Assembly: GCA_028823435.1 (NCBI GenBank)
Contig: JAPKBK010000053.1
Span: forward strand, 1 to 9,613
Direction: 5' to 3'
DNA length: 9,613 nucleotides
From: Flavobacteriales bacterium
GTDB taxonomy: Bacteria > Bacteroidota > Bacteroidia > Flavobacteriales_D > Sanyastnellaceae
Part shown: in pieces, positions 6,599-9,613 of the stretch
Layout of the letters: each line of letters starts with the position of its first letter
Position numbering within the stretch: position 1 is the first letter of the stretch
Position numbers and translations under genes: made by a program
The notes under the pieces: model-generated
Seen by the model: only the letters and a program-made list of their open reading frames with translations
Databases searched by the model: none
Told to the model about the DNA's origin: nothing

Positions 6599-6628
6599 CC
6601 CCGAATGATCATTAAACCATTCGGGGTT
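6589..6628 (-). terminator. Intrinsic terminator of the yidC-lipoprotein-peptidase unit
   Basis: A perfect 11-bp stem, AACCCCGAATG (6597-6607) with CATTCGGGGTT (6618-6628), encloses a ten-base loop. Read on the minus strand it is followed by TTTGTTTT, a slightly interrupted U-tract. It begins 27 bases past the stop codon of the S46 peptidase and lies before the trmD start, so it separates these two same-strand units. The plus-strand side lacks a T-tract, so it should act in one direction only. Confidence 0.88.
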
Positions 6629-6655
6629 GCCACAAATTAATGCGGTGTAATCTTT

Positions 6656-8878
6656 TTATTCTTTATAACCAGCAGGGTCTGAGATTGTGCTGGTTTCAGA
6701 TGGCTCGCCCCCTTCGTTTTCCCAAACCAAATCAAGTTCATCAATAATGTTTGTCGCACCTGCAAATTTATCTACGATCCACAAAACATATCTAATGTCC
6801 ACAGAAATTGTACGTTGTAGTGCTGGCTCAAACGCAATGTCTCCACTCATTGCTTCCCAATTACCATCAAAGGCAAGCCCGATCAGGTCACCATTTGCAT
6901 TCATCACGGGAGACCCAGAGTTTCCGCCAGTAATATCTGTTCCATGTAAGAAGCAAATGACCAACTCTCCGCTTTCATCTACATACTGGCCGTAATCTCT
7001 GGCCTTCAGAAGTTCTTCCAATCTTGCAGGGACAACGAACTCAGGATCTGTGTTGTCCATTTTCTGTAGAATGCCATTTGCCGTTGTGACGAAGTCGTAT
7101 TGTACTGCGTCAGCAGGTGAATAATCGCCCACAGGTCCATATGTACAACGCATTGTAGAGTTCGCATCTGGATAGAATGCTTTGTTCGGTTGCATCTCAC
7201 GGAGTCCTTTTACAAACAATCGGTAACCTCGATCGTACTTGTCTTGTGCGTCACTCTCCATTGAGCCGAAGTATGTTTCTAGAATACTCATCGCTGCATT
7301 GACAGCGAGGTCTTTATTAAGTGCTTTTTCAGAAGGATTCGCGATAAAGTTCCGTGCAGTTTCTTCATTGACTAGAAAGCTGTTTGCATACATCTTTGTC
7401 GCGTAACGCTTGATGCTTCCCTTGTACTTCTTGTTTACATTCGCAAAGAACGATGGCAAGTTCTCAGGAGCGATGTCTGTTTGGTACTTCGTCATGAGGT
7501 TAATAAACAAGTCGCGGTCAGTGGCCATGTCATAATCCTTGAAGAAATCGTCACACAATCCTGAAAGTCTTGCCTTTGTTGCGGCAATTTGATCTGCATC
7601 CTCTGAGAATAAACCTGGAGCTGTTCTTCCAAATCGTACGGCAAACAATGTAATGTCAGAGCCGATTAAACCTGCTTCTAGCGCGTATGCGTCAGCTTTT
7701 GCAGTCGCATCCGTTGCGACGTAATACGCTTCAATGAGATTTAATGCGTCGCCATACTCTGCTTCTAACTCAGGTGAAGAAGTAGCCCAAGATGAGAATC
7801 GCGCTTCAATCGCTTCCTTTTGACCCTGAACATTAAGTGCTTTAAGTCCTTTTGATTGTCCGATATAGTATTTCCAGTAATTGGCTGTTTGGGCATATTT
7901 AGCAGCATACTGAATTCGAACACCTAGGTCTTCGTCCATATGCGCTTTCATCGTTCTTAATTTAAGATCGCGAACATCTACAACACTCGGGTTATTAAGC
8001 GCCAGTGCTTGTTCGATTCCCCAGCTGCTGAGAAAACGGTCTGTACTTCCAGGGTATCCCATGACCATTGTGAAGTCACCTTGGTCTACACCATCCATGC
8101 TGATTTTTAAGTGACGCTTGGGTGTATAAGGTATGTTTGATTCTGAATAGTCTGCAGGGTTGTTGTCAGCATCGGCATAAATTCTCAACATTGAGAAGTC
8201 GCCCGTATGACGTGGCCACATCCAGTTGTCTGTGTCGCCTCCGTACTTTCCAACGCTTTCCGGCGGCGCGCCAACCAATCGGATGTCGCGGTATGTGTTG
8301 TAGATAAACATGTAAAATTCGTTGCCATAGTAGAAGCTTTTGACTTCGTACTGATACCCGTGAACATCTCCATCAGCGTATTCAGTGTTAATTTCGTTTT
8401 GAGTCGTTTGTATCGCTTGAGTGCGCTCATCCTCACTCATTTCGTCTGTAACGTTTGCAAGGACGCGGTCTGTGATATCATCGATGCGAACAAGGAAACT
8501 TACCTCAAAGCCTTCGATGTTCATTTCTTGGTCTTTACTTAAAGCGAAAAATCCGTCCGTTAAGTAATCATTCTCAGGTGAACTGAAACCTTGAATGGCG
8601 CCATATGCACAGTGGTGGTTTGTTAAGACCAGGCCTTGTGAAGAGATGACTTCCGCCGTACAGCTTCCGCCGTTAAGTCGAATGATGGCATCTTTGAGAG
8701 AGGCGTTGTTGATGTCATAGACGTCGTCAGCGTCCAGACGGAATCCAGAGTTCTGCATGGACTCTTCATTGATTTCTTCTAGAGTGTGCATGAGCCACAT
8801 TCCCTCTTGAGCCTGGGTTGTAGGAGCAATCAGGATTGCTGTTAACGCAATAATTGCGATTGAAAAAATACGTTTCAT
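6656..8878 (-). CDS. S46-family dipeptidyl-peptidase, DPP7-like specificity
   Basis: This 740-residue exported serine peptidase removes dipeptides from the N-termini of oligopeptides in the periplasm. A signal peptide spans residues 1-23 (KR, hydrophobic core, TQA before Gln24). The chymotrypsin-like triad is visible: His89 in LTNHHCAYG, Asp227 in WPRHTGDFSM, Ser654 in TGGNSGSPV. Family landmarks include GMWLM just after cleavage, AIQGFSSPENDYLTDGFFA and YGGDTDNWMWPRH. Eighteen residues past the catalytic Ser, in LAFDGNWEAMSGDI, is Gly672; S46 enzymes with Gly here (DPP7) accept hydrophobic P1 residues, whereas DPP11 enzymes have Arg and cut after Asp/Glu. The C-terminus carries about 18 extra acidic and Ser/Thr-rich residues and shows no type IX secretion sorting domain. 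Length (usual 700-730) is otherwise normal. It begins 23 bases after the lipoprotein gene with no visible promoter between. Confidence 0.95.
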   Translation of the reverse strand: MKRIFSIAIIALTAILIAPTTQAQEGMWLMHTLEEINEESMQNSGFRLDADDVYDINNASLKDAIIRLNGGSCTAEVISSQGLVLTNHHCAYGAIQGFSSPENDYLTDGFFALSKDQEMNIEGFEVSFLVRIDDITDRVLANVTDEMSEDERTQAIQTTQNEINTEYADGDVHGYQYEVKSFYYGNEFYMFIYNTYRDIRLVGAPPESVGKYGGDTDNWMWPRHTGDFSMLRIYADADNNPADYSESNIPYTPKRHLKISMDGVDQGDFTMVMGYPGSTDRFLSSWGIEQALALNNPSVVDVRDLKLRTMKAHMDEDLGVRIQYAAKYAQTANYWKYYIGQSKGLKALNVQGQKEAIEARFSSWATSSPELEAEYGDALNLIEAYYVATDATAKADAYALEAGLIGSDITLFAVRFGRTAPGLFSEDADQIAATKARLSGLCDDFFKDYDMATDRDLFINLMTKYQTDIAPENLPSFFANVNKKYKGSIKRYATKMYANSFLVNEETARNFIANPSEKALNKDLAVNAAMSILETYFGSMESDAQDKYDRGYRLFVKGLREMQPNKAFYPDANSTMRCTYGPVGDYSPADAVQYDFVTTANGILQKMDNTDPEFVVPARLEELLKARDYGQYVDESGELVICFLHGTDITGGNSGSPVMNANGDLIGLAFDGNWEAMSGDIAFEPALQRTISVDIRYVLWIVDKFAGATNIIDELDLVWENEGGEPSETSTISDPAGYKE

Positions 8879-8901
8879 TGGTAGCGGGTGTTAAATTTAT
8901 A

Positions 8902-9399
8902 TTACTTTTCTGTATCGGGTTTCTCAACCCAATCAACGGTGCTTATTAAGGATTCTATGCGTGAATAAAGATCCTTTAGGTCAGGTCCTTCATGACGGTT
9001 AAATACAGTTTTACCATTAATGGTAGAGATCGCAGCTGGAATATCCATGATCATCGGATTGTCGTATCTGTCCTCGAGCTTGAGATACCCCATTTTTTCA
9101 GCAAATGCTGTAATTTTTGAAATCTCATGAAGCGCAATCGTTCCCGTGTATTTCCCCTCATCGAGATGTCTCCCAAAGGCCTTTTCTGCAAAACGACCGA
9201 CTGTCAGTGTCGCCTGCCCATTGTTGAGTACCGATAAATTGAACGATGGACACGATCCATAGCACATGGTCTTTTGTAAGCCTACCGATACCTCAAGAGG
9301 TATATGTCCATTGGATATTTCCTTTTTTTGATTGCAACTTGAAAAAGCCAGTGCAACAAACACAAGAAGACATGCGGTATTTGCTTTACAGAAGGTCAT
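8902..9399 (-). CDS. Small lipoprotein with a DUF6438-like domain
   Basis: The 165-residue protein has a lipoprotein signal: hydrophobic segment at about 9-19, then FSSC with the acylated cysteine at position 22 and a polar NQKK start to the mature chain. Phe at the -3 site is looser than the enterobacterial lipobox, as is common in Bacteroidota. The mature part begins its fold with LQKTMCYGSCPSFNLSVLNN (41-60), the Cys-Tyr-Gly-x-Cys-Pro pattern that I recognise from DUF6438; Cys46 and Cys50 could form a disulphide. It continues with Gly/Thr-rich strands and a helix (about 91-104). No enzymatic residues are evident and the family's function is unknown to me. It starts 2 bases after the yidC stop and precedes the S46 peptidase by 23 bases, so all three are probably co-transcribed. 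The family call is from memory of the motif and not from a search. Confidence 0.8.
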   Translation of the reverse strand: MTFCKANTACLLVFVALAFSSCNQKKEISNGHIPLEVSVGLQKTMCYGSCPSFNLSVLNNGQATLTVGRFAEKAFGRHLDEGKYTGTIALHEISKITAFAEKMGYLKLEDRYDNPMIMDIPAAISTINGKTVFNRHEGPDLKDLYSRIESLISTVDWVEKPDTEK

Positions 9400-9401
9400 G
9401 T

Positions 9402-9613
9402 TTACTTCTTTTTACGTCTCGATTTGGCAGCCTTTATTTCCTTTGTTTTACTCACCTGTTCTTTCTGCATCTCAGCAAGTCTTTCCTGGAAGGCGGATTT
9501 CTTTTTAGGGCTCTTGACGTTTTTGTCAATTTGTGCCAGAATTTTCGCCTCATCAATGAAATATCGCTTGATAATAAGCATTTGGCCTATAGAAACAAGA
9601 TTTGCAGCAAGGT
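9402..9613 (-). CDS. yidC: Membrane protein insertase YidC, C-terminal end only
   Basis: Only the last 69 codons are in the window; the gene enters from the right edge. The visible protein reads NLVSIGQMLIIKRYFIDEAK, then a Lys-rich segment (KNVKSPKKKSAFQERL) and ends in KSRRKKK. This matches the end of the last transmembrane segment and the cytoplasmic tail of Bacteroidota YidC, which inserts membrane proteins alone or with Sec; the basic tail is the kind that contacts the ribosome. The assignment rests on this tail alone, so the bulk of the protein is unseen. Its stop is 2 bases before the lipoprotein start, indicating one transcript. Confidence 0.85.
   Translation of the reverse strand, partial: LAANLVSIGQMLIIKRYFIDEAKILAQIDKNVKSPKKKSAFQERLAEMQKEQVSKTKEIKAAKSRRKKK

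Noticed and set aside
8879..8901. Promoter search in the lipoprotein-peptidase gap
   Set aside because: No TAnnTTTG box is present in the 23 bases or just upstream, so no separate peptidase promoter is called.

Overview
The window looks like chromosomal DNA of a member of the Bacteroidota, most likely a flavobacterium-like (Flavobacteriales) marine organism. The evidence is protein character rather than a marker gene: a DPP7-type S46 dipeptidyl-peptidase, a DUF6438-type lipoprotein with a relaxed lipobox, a YidC tail with a Lys/Arg-rich end, and a TAnnTTTG-type promoter box before trmD. No Shine-Dalgarno sequence stands out before the starts I examined, which also fits the group. Coding density is very high: the longest stretch without a gene is 112 bases (5344-5455). 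I see no tRNA, rRNA, CRISPR, insertion sequence, phage gene or integration site.

Layout: (1) 1-2339, minus strand: aroC (chorismate synthase), then after 30 bases a dicarboxylate/amino acid:cation symporter whose C-terminus runs off the left edge. (2) 2337-2368: a 26-base divergent spacer that is almost palindromic from start codon to start codon. (3) 2366-5343, plus strand: hutI and a bifunctional ftcD, the last steps of histidine degradation to glutamate with recovery of the formimino group on tetrahydrofolate. (4) 5382-5417: a bidirectional terminator between convergent units. (5) 5456-6559, minus strand: trmD and rplS, a translation pair with its own predicted promoter. (6) 6589-6628: the intrinsic terminator of the next unit, whose T-tract overlaps the trmD -33 box. 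(7) 6656-9613, minus strand: yidC (C-terminal end only), a small lipoprotein and the S46 peptidase, spaced by 2 and 23 bases and probably one transcript.

Taken together, a secreted dipeptide-releasing peptidase, histidine catabolism ending in glutamate, and a Glu/Asp-type symporter suit a protein-degrading heterotroph. That link is inference, since the genes lie in separate transcription units. The rest is housekeeping: aromatic biosynthesis, tRNA m1G37 methylation, ribosomal protein bL19 and membrane protein insertion.

I found no convincing new multi-gene system. The items most worth a second look are at DNA level: a perfect 24-bp palindrome inside the symporter gene, the start-to-start near-palindrome between aroC and hutI, and a trmD promoter placed so close to its GTG start that the mRNA may be leaderless.
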